DNA of 10,861 bases from Gammaproteobacteria bacterium (lineage in GTDB: Bacteria; Pseudomonadota; Gammaproteobacteria; Acidiferrobacterales; SZUA-150), in NCBI GenBank assembly GCA_029880755.1, contig JAOUNW010000069.1, forward strand, positions 1 to 10,861. Reading direction: 5' to 3'. Shown here in pieces: positions 1 through 5,649 of this stretch; the first letter of the stretch is position 1; each line of letters starts with the position of its first letter. The translations under genes were made by a program, and so were the position numbers. The notes beneath the pieces were generated by a model. It worked only from the letters and a program-made list of their open reading frames with translations. It was not told the origin of the DNA and ran no database searches.

Positions 1-21
1 CAGGCTGCGCGTTAGCAGCAT
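1..21 (-). CDS. Possible start of a further gene of the bolA operon (partial, 7 codons)
   Basis: Ten bases beyond the bolA-family stop codon, the minus strand carries AGAGAGG, a purine-rich possible ribosome-binding site, then CTG and an ATG. Seven open codons (M-L-L-T-R-S-L) follow before the window ends. The hydrophobic/basic start would fit the beginning of a signal peptide. In related bacteria a periplasmic peptidyl-prolyl isomerase gene often follows this bolA gene, so that is the best guess from context. Seven codons prove nothing by themselves, and the ribosome-binding site sits close to the ATG. Confidence 0.3.
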
Positions 22-31
22 CAGCCTCTCT

Positions 32-304
32 CTAGATCTCGTCCGGCGTATAGGCCTTGATATTAAGGGCATGAATTTCTTTTTGCATCATATCCTGCAA
101 GGCTGCATAGACCATCCTGTGCCGCTGGATCAGGTTCTTTCCATGAAATTGCTCCGCGACAATCGTGACAACAAAATGACCACCACCGCTTTTCGCGCCG
201 GCATGCCCGGCATGCAGGTGGCTCTCGTCAAGGATATCCAGACTCTCGGGATTGAGTGATTGTTTCAGCTGTTGTTCGATTCTGCTTATGCGATCATTGG
301 TCAT
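32..304 (-). CDS. BolA-family protein
   Basis: A 90-residue BolA/IbaG-type protein. The family works with monothiol glutaredoxins, sharing [2Fe-2S] clusters, and influences cell shape and stress responses. The class II KH-like fold is visible: an N-terminal helix (about residues 4-17), a His-rich loop (E-S-H-L-H-A-G-H, 27-34), the strand H-F-V-V-T-I-V-A (43-50), then F-H-G-K (53-56) and R-H-R-M-V-Y (61-66). His62 of the RHR motif is the family's near-invariant cluster ligand. Length is normal for the short BolA-like proteins. The start ATG overlaps the yciI stop by one base (TGATGA), so translation is probably coupled. The His-rich loop and RHRMVY resemble BolA proper, but a fixed symbol is not justified from this alone. 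Confidence 0.9.
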   Translation of the reverse strand: MTNDRISRIEQQLKQSLNPESLDILDESHLHAGHAGAKSGGGHFVVTIVAEQFHGKNLIQRHRMVYAALQDMMQKEIHALNIKAYTPDEI

Positions 305-603
305 CAGGGCAGCACTTTCTTGAAGGGTTTTACTATAACGTTTTTATAAACTCCAGCCGCTATATAGGGATCGGCATTGGCCCAGTTCTCAGCATCATGC
401 AGTGAGTCGAATTCGGCAATTATCAGACTTCCGGTAAAACCGGCGGGACCGGGATCGGGGCTATCGACTGCGGGAAACGGTCCCGCTGTCAGTAGCCGTC
501 CCTGTTGTTGCAGCTGATCCAGGCGTGCCAGATGGCTGGCACGAGTGGCCAGGCGTTTTTCCAGAGAATCTTTTATGTCAGTTCCAATAATGGCGTAATA
601 CAT
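304..603 (-). CDS. yciI: YciI-like protein
   Basis: A 99-residue YciI-like protein of the dimeric alpha/beta ferredoxin-like (DABB-like) fold. The N-terminus M-Y-Y-A-I-I-G-T-D is the usual first strand. His24 in R-A-S-H-L and the A-D-P-Y motif near residues 77-80 are the conserved His/Asp positions suspected to form an active site. The A-G-P-F stretch (40-43) and the C-terminal basic V-K-P-F-K-K are also typical. The cellular substrate of YciI is not firmly known; related domains degrade muconolactones or chlorinated aromatics, but that does not transfer safely here. The ATG follows the yciB stop after one base and the stop overlaps the bolA start, so it sits in the middle of a three-gene operon. 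Confidence 0.9.
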   Translation of the reverse strand: MYYAIIGTDIKDSLEKRLATRASHLARLDQLQQQGRLLTAGPFPAVDSPDPGPAGFTGSLIIAEFDSLHDAENWANADPYIAAGVYKNVIVKPFKKVLP

Positions 604-604
604 A

Positions 605-1180
605 TCAGGAATCTTTATCTTTGGTGGAGTCTTCTGTCATATGTCGTGACATTAAAATCGCCTGAATAATAATGAATACCAGCGTTAATCCCATCAGACC
701 GAAGACCTTGAAGTTGACCCAGATTTCCTGACGAGTCTCGGCATCCAGCTCCAGACCATAGTAAAAGGCAACATAAAGATTCAATACTCCCAATGCCGCA
801 AAAAACAGGCCCCAGCCAAGATTCTGCTTTGACCAGACATGGGATGGCAGTGTGATCTGGGCACTAAGCAAGCGTTCCATGGCCGTTTTCTTTCCGAGCA
901 CCTGACTGCCAAGGATTAATGTCGCCAGCACCCAATACACAATAGTCGGTTTCCATTTAATAAATGTATCGTCATGAAGTATCAAGGTCATGCTGCCGAA
1001 CACGGTAATGGCTCCCAGACTGACAAGATGCATGGTTTCAAACTTACGATTGCGTAGCCAATACCAGCCAACCTGAATAAATGAAGCCATCATGGCAACT
1101 GCCGTGGCTGCATAGATGCCGTAGAACTTAAAGGCACCGAAAAAAAGAATAAGAGGAAAAAAATCGTAAAGCAGTTTCAT
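605..1180 (-). CDS. yciB: Inner membrane septation protein YciB/IspZ
   Basis: A 191-residue polytopic membrane protein of the YciB/IspZ (septation protein A) family, slightly longer than the E. coli protein. The opening M-K-L-L-Y-D-F-F-P-L-I-L-F-F is the family signature. Five or six hydrophobic segments can be seen (about 4-20, 22-42, 50-66, 77-92, 119-140, 154-176), separated by short basic loops such as W-L-R-N-R-K-F-E. The C-terminus is charged and probably cytoplasmic. In E. coli, YciB contacts elongation and division proteins and supports envelope integrity; the name intracellular septation protein comes from Shigella. It leads the yciB-yciI-bolA run, with 37 bases separating it from the uncharacterised gene upstream. 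No strong ribosome-binding site is visible before the ATG. Confidence 0.93.
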   Translation of the reverse strand: MKLLYDFFPLILFFGAFKFYGIYAATAVAMMASFIQVGWYWLRNRKFETMHLVSLGAITVFGSMTLILHDDTFIKWKPTIVYWVLATLILGSQVLGKKTAMERLLSAQITLPSHVWSKQNLGWGLFFAALGVLNLYVAFYYGLELDAETRQEIWVNFKVFGLMGLTLVFIIIQAILMSRHMTEDSTKDKDS

Positions 1181-1217
1181 GGGAATAAATCAAACAATGT
1201 AATTAAAACGAAAGAGG

Positions 1218-1979
1218 TTAATGCATTCGGTGTCGGGTGAAGCGGTCAAAATAGCGCTGCATAATTTCACGTACCTGAGGTGGATAATTCAGCGCATCCA
1301 TTTGTTGCATGCCTTCCGAAAAGAAACGGCTGGCCTCTTCCGGAAGATGGTGCACCAGTTCATCGAATACCTGTTCCATTAAAGCTGTGTTATGACTGCG
1401 AGTGGCCACGATGCTCCGGTTCAATAACAAAATGCGCCAGGACCAGGTGGGATCACCCGTTTCCTTGTCCAGTTTCAGGGCATCGGGAATGGCGCCAATA
1501 ACATCATTCATGTATTGCGCCAGCAGGCCAAGTTCTTTCGGGCCGCGCAGGCTGTTTGCGACCGTGGCAATGGCATTCACAACGGGCTCCAGTGTTGACA
1601 ATTCTGCATTCTCGCTGACAATCCACTTTGCCGTAGCCATAATGAAGTGTTCCAGTTGTTGCTGGGCCATATTTTGCCCCAGGTCCATGGCCCATTCACC
1701 CAGGTCAGACAACAGTGTCAGGGCATAGTCCCCCAGCCGGGTGATATCGTCTCGGGACAGACGTTCATGGCCGCCCTGTCGTTGTTCCAGGCGAGTGGCA
1801 ACACCGATAAATTTTTCAATACCGTCTACCAACTCCTGGGGCGGGGTTTGGTCTGCCATTTGCACGTCGCTGGCGTTATAAGCAGCGATAATAGCTTTCG
1901 CTGCAGCGCGGAAGGTGTCCACTGCCTCTGTCAGGGTATTTGGCGGCAGCATTAATTCAATGGATGATTCTGGATTCAT
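1218..1979 (-). CDS. Uncharacterised helical protein, 253 aa
   Basis: I do not recognise a characterised family. The frame is open from 2042, but I place the start at the ATG at 1979 (M-N-P-E-S-S) because the longer form would run across the promoter of the divergent PHP gene and adds a basic stretch unlike the rest. The protein has no signal peptide, no membrane segment and no cysteine. It looks almost wholly alpha-helical, with amphipathic runs (about 15-33, 45-60, 75-105, 113-140) and a Trp-rich spot (P-T-W-S-W-R, near 180). The C-terminus is distinctive: a Y-P-P-Q-V-R-E-I-M motif, then an aromatic/basic end with R-Y-F-D-R-F-T and R-H-R-M-H. It lies between yciB and the PHP gene. No function is inferred; a soluble helical-repeat or adaptor-like role is only a guess. 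Confidence 0.8.
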   Translation of the reverse strand: MNPESSIELMLPPNTLTEAVDTFRAAAKAIIAAYNASDVQMADQTPPQELVDGIEKFIGVATRLEQRQGGHERLSRDDITRLGDYALTLLSDLGEWAMDLGQNMAQQQLEHFIMATAKWIVSENAELSTLEPVVNAIATVANSLRGPKELGLLAQYMNDVIGAIPDALKLDKETGDPTWSWRILLLNRSIVATRSHNTALMEQVFDELVHHLPEEASRFFSEGMQQMDALNYPPQVREIMQRYFDRFTRHRMH

Positions 1980-2018
1980 TCTGTTACCGGGTTTTTCCGT
2001 TATCCGTCTAAATGTGGT

Positions 2019-2024
2019 TATAAT
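2019..2024 (+). promoter_or_regulatory. -10 box of the PHP-domain gene
   Basis: A perfect TATAAT, followed by GGCGCTC, lies about 42 bases before the TTG start. No good -35 match is present at 16-18 bases (TCCGTT is the nearest), so the assignment rests on the -10 and position. Predicted transcription starts near 2031, giving a short leader. It falls inside the unlikely N-terminal extension of the divergent gene, which supports the 1979 start for that gene. Confidence 0.5.
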
Positions 2025-2065
2025 GGCGCTCGCTTTCAACACCTGACACCTGATTTATTATTTCA

Positions 2066-2902
2066 TTGTCGCACATCAATTACGATCTCCATAGTCACAC
2101 ACTTTTTTCCGATGGCACGTTAACCCCTGGGGAGTTGGTGCGTCATGCGCTGTTGCAGGGCGTGCATGTATTGGCGCTGACTGACCACGATACCACAGAC
2201 GGCCTGGCGGATGCCCAGGCAGCGGCGACAGGAAGCGCTCTTCGCCTTGTTTCTGGTGTGGAAATATCCGCCACCTGGAGTGGGCGCACTGTCCATATTG
2301 TCGGATTGAATATTGATGCCGGTAATGCCGTGTTGCAACGCGGACTGGCTCGGCTTCGTGAGTTGCGTAATATTCGGGCGGGAGAGATCACGGCAAGACT
2401 TGAGAGGAAAGGTATTACCGGTGTCGCCGAAGGAGTGAAGCAACTGGTGGCAGGACCGATACTCAGTCGTACCCATTTTGCCCGCTATCTGGTGCAAGCC
2501 GGAGCCGCTAGTGATACTGGCCAGGCGTTTAAAAAGTATTTGTCCAAAGGGGCTCCGGCCTATGTCTCCGGTGATTGGGCGCCCATGGATCAGGTGGTGC
2601 AATGGATTCACGCTGCGGGTGGGCAGGCGGTACTGGCTCACCCCGGCCGCTATAAATTGGGGTCGGGCAAACTCAAATCCTTGGCCCGGGAGTTCCGGGA
2701 ATGCGGGGGTAACGCCCTGGAGATCTATTCCGGTAGCCAGCGCCCGGAAGATAGCTGGCGTCTGGTGCGTATTAGCCAGGAACTTGAATTATTGGCGTCT
2801 GTGGGCTCGGATTATCATGGTCCGGAGCAGCGATGGCTGCAATTGGGGCGCTTGCCCAAGCTGCCCGCAGAATGCACGCCCGTGTGGCAAGAATGGCGAT
2901 GA
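2066..2902 (+). CDS. rnm: PHP-domain 5'-3' exoribonuclease / nucleotide phosphatase (Rnm/YciV type)
   Basis: A 278-residue PHP (polymerase and histidinol phosphatase) metal-dependent phosphoesterase, close in length to E. coli YciV/TrpH (293). That protein, now RNase AM (Rnm), trims 5' ends of rRNA and can hydrolyse 3',5'-nucleoside bisphosphates. Metal-binding motifs appear in order: D-L-H-S-H (7-11) with F-S-D-G; L-T-D-H-D-T-T-D-G (38-46); S-G-V-E-I-S around Glu66; H-I-V-G-L-N; L-A-H-P-G-R-Y; and the C-terminal G-S-D-Y-H-G. The frame has a stop at 2051-2053 and no ATG before the essential HxH motif, so initiation must use TTG at 2066 (ATT at 2057 or 2060 is less likely). No clear ribosome-binding site is seen. 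In several relatives this gene heads the same cluster as yciO, the site-2 protease and trpS; here slyD, ppa and the CDGSH gene intervene. Confidence 0.88.
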   Translation: MSHINYDLHSHTLFSDGTLTPGELVRHALLQGVHVLALTDHDTTDGLADAQAAATGSALRLVSGVEISATWSGRTVHIVGLNIDAGNAVLQRGLARLRELRNIRAGEITARLERKGITGVAEGVKQLVAGPILSRTHFARYLVQAGAASDTGQAFKKYLSKGAPAYVSGDWAPMDQVVQWIHAAGGQAVLAHPGRYKLGSGKLKSLAREFRECGGNALEIYSGSQRPEDSWRLVRISQELELLASVGSDYHGPEQRWLQLGRLPKLPAECTPVWQEWR

Positions 2903-2955
2903 AGGTCACAGATGTCCATAACAGAGATAATTCGGGGCAAAAACGGCTAAATTGA

Positions 2956-2964
2956 TGTTACAAT
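2956..2964 (+). promoter_or_regulatory. Extended -10 promoter of slyD
   Basis: TG-T-TACAAT matches the extended -10 pattern TGnTAnAAT about 80 bases before the slyD ATG. A recognisable -35 is missing, which is usual for extended -10 promoters. It sits in the 143-base gap after the PHP gene, so slyD can be transcribed independently. Prediction only. Confidence 0.4.
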
Positions 2965-3045
2965 TCCGGATCAAGCTAAATGCCATGTCCGCACCAGGCT
3001 TTTCGCCGTTTTATTTTTTACCGTAATCGTATACCAGGAGCACTG

Positions 3046-3525
3046 ATGATTATTGATAACAAAGCTGTTGTGTCTATTCACTATACCCTTACTGATGATC
3101 AAGGCACGCAGATTGATTCCTCTGCCGGCCAGGAACCCTTGGCCTACCTTCACGGTGCCGGCAATATTATTCCGGGGCTGGAAAACGCCTTGACGGGCAA
3201 AAGTGAGGGCGACAGCCTGCAAGTCGTGGTGCAGCCGGAAGAGGGTTACGGGTTGGTCACGGATGCATTAATCCAGACAGTTCCTCGGGAAGCCTTTGAG
3301 GCTGATGATATTACTCCAGGCATGCAATTTCAGGCGCAGGACGACCAGGGCCACGTACAACAAATCGTTGTGCGCGAAGTCAGTGATGAGGGCGTGACCA
3401 TCGACGGCAACCATCCACTGGCAGGCAAGGTATTGTATTTTGATATCGAGATCACTGAAGTGCGTGAGGCTACCCCGGAAGAACTGGATCATGGCCACGT
3501 GCATCATGAGGGTCACTCGCATTAG
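3046..3525 (+). CDS. slyD: SlyD-type FKBP peptidyl-prolyl isomerase with short His tail
   Basis: A 159-residue FKBP-type peptidyl-prolyl cis-trans isomerase and chaperone of the SlyD group. The start is the ATG at 3046, five bases after a clear AGGAG; the frame is open upstream but that extension is not FKBP-like. The FKBP core shows V-S-I-H-Y-T-L, then G-N-I-I-P-G-L-E and an E-E-G-Y-G turn. An insert-in-flap domain (about 72-125) follows with Q-T-V-P-R-E-A-F and ends at N-H-P-L-A-G-K, after which the chain returns to the FKBP core (D-I-E-I-T-E-V). The last 14 residues hold six histidines (149, 151, 153, 154, 157, 159) and no cysteine. E. coli SlyD has a much longer His/Cys tail that binds nickel and helps hydrogenase maturation; this tail is a reduced metal site. 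Converges with ppa across the REP cluster. Confidence 0.92.
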   Translation: MIIDNKAVVSIHYTLTDDQGTQIDSSAGQEPLAYLHGAGNIIPGLENALTGKSEGDSLQVVVQPEEGYGLVTDALIQTVPREAFEADDITPGMQFQAQDDQGHVQQIVVREVSDEGVTIDGNHPLAGKVLYFDIEITEVREATPEELDHGHVHHEGHSH

Positions 3526-3556
3526 TTATTCGTAGGTCATTCCTGTAAAAACAGAG

Positions 3557-3587
3557 GTAGAGCGGATTAAGCGCCAGCGAATCCGCC
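3557..3587 (+). repeat. REP-like palindrome, copy 1
   Basis: Begins with the tetranucleotide GTAG, then AG and a 7-bp inverted repeat, GCGGATT paired with AATCCGC around an 11-base loop. The 31-base core is identical to the copy at 3667-3697, 110 bases on, and weaker similarity continues for about 25 bases past the core. A GTAG head plus an imperfect palindrome is the layout of REP sequences handled by RAYT (REP-associated tyrosine) transposases. Confidence 0.75.
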
Positions 3588-3618
3588 GGATACGGTGCGT
3601 ATGTTGATGAAAAACCTC

Positions 3619-3648
3619 CGGCGCAATAAAAAAGCCATTGCGCCCTAC
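3619..3648 (-). repeat. REP-like palindrome, inverted member with a different stem
   Basis: Read on the minus strand it starts GTAGG and forms an 8-bp stem, GGCGCAAT with ATTGCGCC, around a 9-base loop. It shares the GTAG head and overall form with the two flanking copies but not the stem sequence. It lies tail-to-tail with copy 1 (31-base spacer) and head-to-head with copy 2 (18-base spacer). There is no U-tract on either side, so a classic intrinsic terminator is unlikely, though the hairpins could protect the ends of the slyD and ppa transcripts. Confidence 0.65.
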
Positions 3649-3666
3649 GTGAGTTGACGTGTTGAA

Positions 3667-3697
3667 GTAGAGCGGATTAAGCGCCAGCGAATCCGCC
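3667..3697 (+). repeat. REP-like palindrome, copy 2
   Basis: An exact 31-of-31 copy of the core at 3557-3587, again GTAG-headed with the GCGGATT/AATCCGC stem. With the inverted member between them, the three units form a BIME-like mosaic that fills most of the 228-base space between the convergent slyD and ppa genes. No gene is supported in this gap and no transposase gene is in the window, so any mobilising enzyme would act from elsewhere. Confidence 0.75.
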
Positions 3698-3753
3698 AGA
3701 TGTATTGGCTATGTTCAGTATGGTCAAAGTATCTTTGTTGAGAGTTTTTTGTT

Positions 3754-4302
3754 TTAGAACGCCGGCTTCTCAGGTGCCTCCTCATAACGCTTGATGCCGT
3801 CCAGAATTTCCTGGCTTGCGGCATCAGCGTTATTCCAGCCTTCCACTTTCACCCATTTGTTGGGCTCCAGGTCTTTGTAGTGCTCAAAGAAATGGGCGAT
3901 CTGCGCGAGCAGGTTTGGGGGAAGATCGTCCGGTCCCTTGGCATGACGGTACAGGACGCATAATTTTTCAATGGGTACCGCCAGGATTTTGGCGTCAGGT
4001 CCGGCCTCGTCAGTCATTTTCAAAATTCCGATGGGGCGGCAGCGAATCACTGATCCGGAAATCAACGGTACGGGTGTGATAACCAAGACATCCACCGGAT
4101 CGCCGTCTTCTGACAAGGTGTGGGGTACGTAGCCATAATTGCACGGATAATGCATGGCTGTGTTCATAAAACGATCCACAAACATGGCACCGGTCTCCTT
4201 GTCGACTTCATACTTCACCGGATCACTGTGCGCCGGGATTTCGATAATGACGTTGACGTCGTGAGGGATGTTGTTACCTGGGCCGACCCGATCGAGATTC
4301 AT
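3754..4302 (-). CDS. ppa: Soluble inorganic pyrophosphatase (family I)
   Basis: A 182-residue cytoplasmic family I pyrophosphatase, which hydrolyses PPi to two phosphates and so drives biosynthetic reactions such as aminoacylation and polymerisation forward. The signature E-D-G-D-P-V-D-V-L-V (65-74) is intact. Residues align one position beyond the E. coli enzyme: Glu21, Lys30, Glu32, Arg44, Tyr52, Tyr56, Asp66, Asp68, Asp71, Asp98, Asp103, Lys105, Tyr142 and Lys143 are all present, so full activity is expected, with Mg2+ as the usual cofactor. The length is near the bacterial norm (about 175). It is transcribed away from the CDGSH gene from a shared promoter region, and its 3' end faces the REP cluster and slyD. 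Confidence 0.96.
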   Translation of the reverse strand: MNLDRVGPGNNIPHDVNVIIEIPAHSDPVKYEVDKETGAMFVDRFMNTAMHYPCNYGYVPHTLSEDGDPVDVLVITPVPLISGSVIRCRPIGILKMTDEAGPDAKILAVPIEKLCVLYRHAKGPDDLPPNLLAQIAHFFEHYKDLEPNKWVKVEGWNNADAASQEILDGIKRYEEAPEKPAF

Positions 4303-4336
4303 AACTACCTGTCCTATCTACTTCAAAAAGATCGGC

Positions 4337-4342
4337 ATTATA
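4337..4342 (-). promoter_or_regulatory. -10 box of ppa
   Basis: TATAAT on the minus strand, 35 bases ahead of the ppa ATG. A good -35 is not evident. It is separated by only four bases from an identical box on the opposite strand, so polymerases at the two promoters would compete for the same DNA. Confidence 0.45.
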
Positions 4343-4346
4343 ACGG

Positions 4347-4352
4347 TATAAT
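4347..4352 (+). promoter_or_regulatory. -10 box of the CDGSH gene
   Basis: TATAAT on the plus strand about 78 bases ahead of the CDGSH ATG. It is flanked by ACGG (4343-4346) and CCGT (4355-4358), and the 8-base palindrome TACCGGTA follows at 4358-4365. The -35 match is weak. The dyads could be regulator contacts, but nothing identifies the regulator. Confidence 0.4.
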
Positions 4353-4429
4353 CGCCGTACCGGTATGGGTGAAGGACATTTTCTGAGTATCATTGCCGAG
4401 GCCTCAGGAAAGACGTTATCGTAAGCATT

Positions 4430-4867
4430 ATGAGCGACAAACCCAGTTATCCCGGCAATACTATTATGGTACGCCCCGCGGGCCCGTTGATTTGCGGGAG
4501 TGAAAAGGTCGTGGTCGTGCAGGATGAGCAAGGCAATGTGATTGAGCGGGCGCAGGAGCTGGCCTTGTGCCGTTGCGGTCGATCAAAAAACAAACCCTTT
4601 TGCGATGGTAGCCATAAACAAAGCGGCTTTGACGGCGAACAGGAATTTCGTGATGAAAGGGCAGAAAACATAAGTGGCCACACCGGCGAGCTCGTGATCA
4701 CAGTGAAGCCCAATGCCATGCTTATGTTTACCGGTCCAGTGACGTTATTCAGTCGTAGTGGCAATTCCACTAGTACACGCCTGCGCGGCGCCTTGTGCCG
4801 TTGCGGAGGATCACAGAACAAACCCTTTTGCGATGGCAGTCACAAAGGTTGCGGGTTTCGGGGCTGA
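4430..4867 (+). CDS. Double CDGSH iron-sulfur protein
   Basis: A 145-residue protein with two CDGSH-type motifs, each of the form C-R-C-G-x-S-x-N-K-P-F-C-D-G-S-H (about residues 47-62 and 123-138). In this family three Cys and the His bind a redox-active, acid-labile [2Fe-2S] cluster, so two clusters per chain are expected. There is no signal peptide or membrane anchor; a soluble cytoplasmic protein is likely. Between the motifs lies a beta-rich stretch with an L-V-I-T-V-K-P-N-A-M-L-M-F-T-G-P core, and a similar G-P-L followed by a strand occurs before the first motif, so the protein is a tandem duplication with one strand region and one CDGSH motif per half. The bacterial role is undefined; electron transfer or Fe-S/redox sensing is the usual suggestion. 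It is divergent from ppa. The DNA of the two motifs is unusually alike (see findings). Confidence 0.9.
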   Translation: MSDKPSYPGNTIMVRPAGPLICGSEKVVVVQDEQGNVIERAQELALCRCGRSKNKPFCDGSHKQSGFDGEQEFRDERAENISGHTGELVITVKPNAMLMFTGPVTLFSRSGNSTSTRLRGALCRCGGSQNKPFCDGSHKGCGFRG

Positions 4868-4925
4868 GACAGTTCTTCTACTTTATTGGAGCCTGCAATT
4901 GGCTTCTGACCTGCCAATGAATTTC

Positions 4926-4934
4926 TGCTAGACT
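4926..4934 (+). promoter_or_regulatory. Candidate promoter of the yciO-trpS-scpAB-rluB operon
   Basis: TG-C-TAGACT resembles an extended -10 element, with TCTGAC (4905-4910) as a possible -35 at 18-base spacing. It lies in the 120-base gap before the first gene of the long plus-strand run and is the only evident place for a primary promoter there. An inverted repeat, ATTGGC with GCCAAT at 4898-4918, overlaps the proposed -35. Confidence 0.4.
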
Positions 4935-4950
4935 CCTGCGCGCTTGAGCG

Positions 4951-4965
4951 GCACCGCCCCGGTGC
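4951..4965 (+). other. Small GC-rich hairpin in the yciO leader
   Basis: GCACCG-CCC-CGGTGC gives a 6-bp stem with a 3-base loop, about 14 bases ahead of the AGGA ribosome-binding site and 22 bases ahead of the ATG. There is no following T-run, so it is not a standard terminator. It would lie in the 5' leader if the promoter above is right. Confidence 0.4.
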
Positions 4966-4987
4966 ATTGCTTCATCATCAGGAAAAA

Positions 4988-5635
4988 ATGGCCCAGTATT
5001 TTGAAATCCATCCGCAAAATCCCCAGCTCCGGCTGATTCGTCAGGCGGTGGAGATTGTTCGTCATGGCGGCGTTATTGTTTATCCCACGGACTCCAGTTA
5101 TGCCCTGGGTTGCTGCATAGGTGATAAGGGCGCCATGGAACGTATCCGACGTATCCGACGCGTAGATGAGAGCCATAATTTCACATTGGTATGTCGGGAT
5201 CTTTCCGAGGTATCGGTGTATGCCAAAGTACACAATGCCGATTACCGCTTGTTGAAGGCCAATACGCCGGGACCTTACACCTTTATCTTATCGGCCTCAC
5301 GGGAAGTGCCGCGTCGTTTACAGAATCTGAAACGAAAAACTATCGGCCTAAGGGTGCCCGACAATGCCATTGCACAAGCGCTATTGGAGGAACTCAATGA
5401 ACCGCTTATGAGCTCCACCCTGATTATGCCCAATGAGACCCTGCCCCTGAGCGATCCCCATGATATTCGGGAACGCCTCGAGCGCGAGGTGGATTTGGTG
5501 ATAGATGGCGGAAATTGCGGACTTGAACCCACCACGGTGGTGGTTTTGGAAGACGGCCAACCGGTTATTGCCCGCAAAGGAAAAGGGGATATCACCGTTT
5601 TGGGTGTCGAACTGCCCGAGCATGCCGACACCTGA
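4988..5635 (+). CDS. yciO: YciO-type protein of the YrdC/Sua5 (threonylcarbamoyl-AMP synthase) superfamily
   Basis: A 215-residue single-domain YrdC-like protein, similar throughout to E. coli YciO (206 residues). Start chosen at the ATG at 4988, preceded by CAGGAAAAA; a TTG at 4967 in the same frame is less likely. The ATP/threonine-binding fold shows G-G-V-I-V-Y-P-T-D-S-S-Y-A-L-G-C (27-42), then H-N-F-T-L-V-C-R-D-L-S-E, the N-T-P-G-P-Y-T-F-I-L loop, R-K-T-I-G-L-R-V-P and a final E-P-T-T-V-V. TsaC/Sua5 make threonylcarbamoyl-AMP for the t6A37 tRNA modification. YciO is a paralogue whose own role is unsettled, so t6A synthase should not be assumed here. It heads the long operon, ending 14 bases before the protease gene. 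Confidence 0.88.
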   Translation: MAQYFEIHPQNPQLRLIRQAVEIVRHGGVIVYPTDSSYALGCCIGDKGAMERIRRIRRVDESHNFTLVCRDLSEVSVYAKVHNADYRLLKANTPGPYTFILSASREVPRRLQNLKRKTIGLRVPDNAIAQALLEELNEPLMSSTLIMPNETLPLSDPHDIRERLEREVDLVIDGGNCGLEPTTVVVLEDGQPVIARKGKGDITVLGVELPEHADT

Positions 5636-5649
5636 TATACTTCCGGCGA

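Noticed and set aside
1280..1955. Several plus-strand open frames opposite the uncharacterised protein
   Set aside because: They are short, mutually overlapping, rich in rare compositions (Cys, Trp, Pro, Ser runs) and lack ribosome-binding sites; they look like antisense shadows.
3046..3525. Upstream-extended slyD frame from 2980
   Set aside because: The extra 22 residues are not FKBP-like, while AGGAG lies at ideal spacing before the ATG at 3046.
3541..3556. CTGT/ACAG hairpin after slyD as an intrinsic terminator
   Set aside because: Only four base pairs and no T-run follow; the REP hairpins are the stronger structures.
3557..3697. CRISPR array
   Set aside because: Only two identical cores with a 79-base gap containing another palindrome, no regular spacers and no cas genes.
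5140..5161. Tandem 9-base unit CGTATCCGA in yciO encoding R-I-R twice
   Set aside because: E. coli YciO has the same length and a similar R-I-x-R-I-R segment here, so this is not an insertion; it looks like ordinary codon coincidence in a conserved helix.
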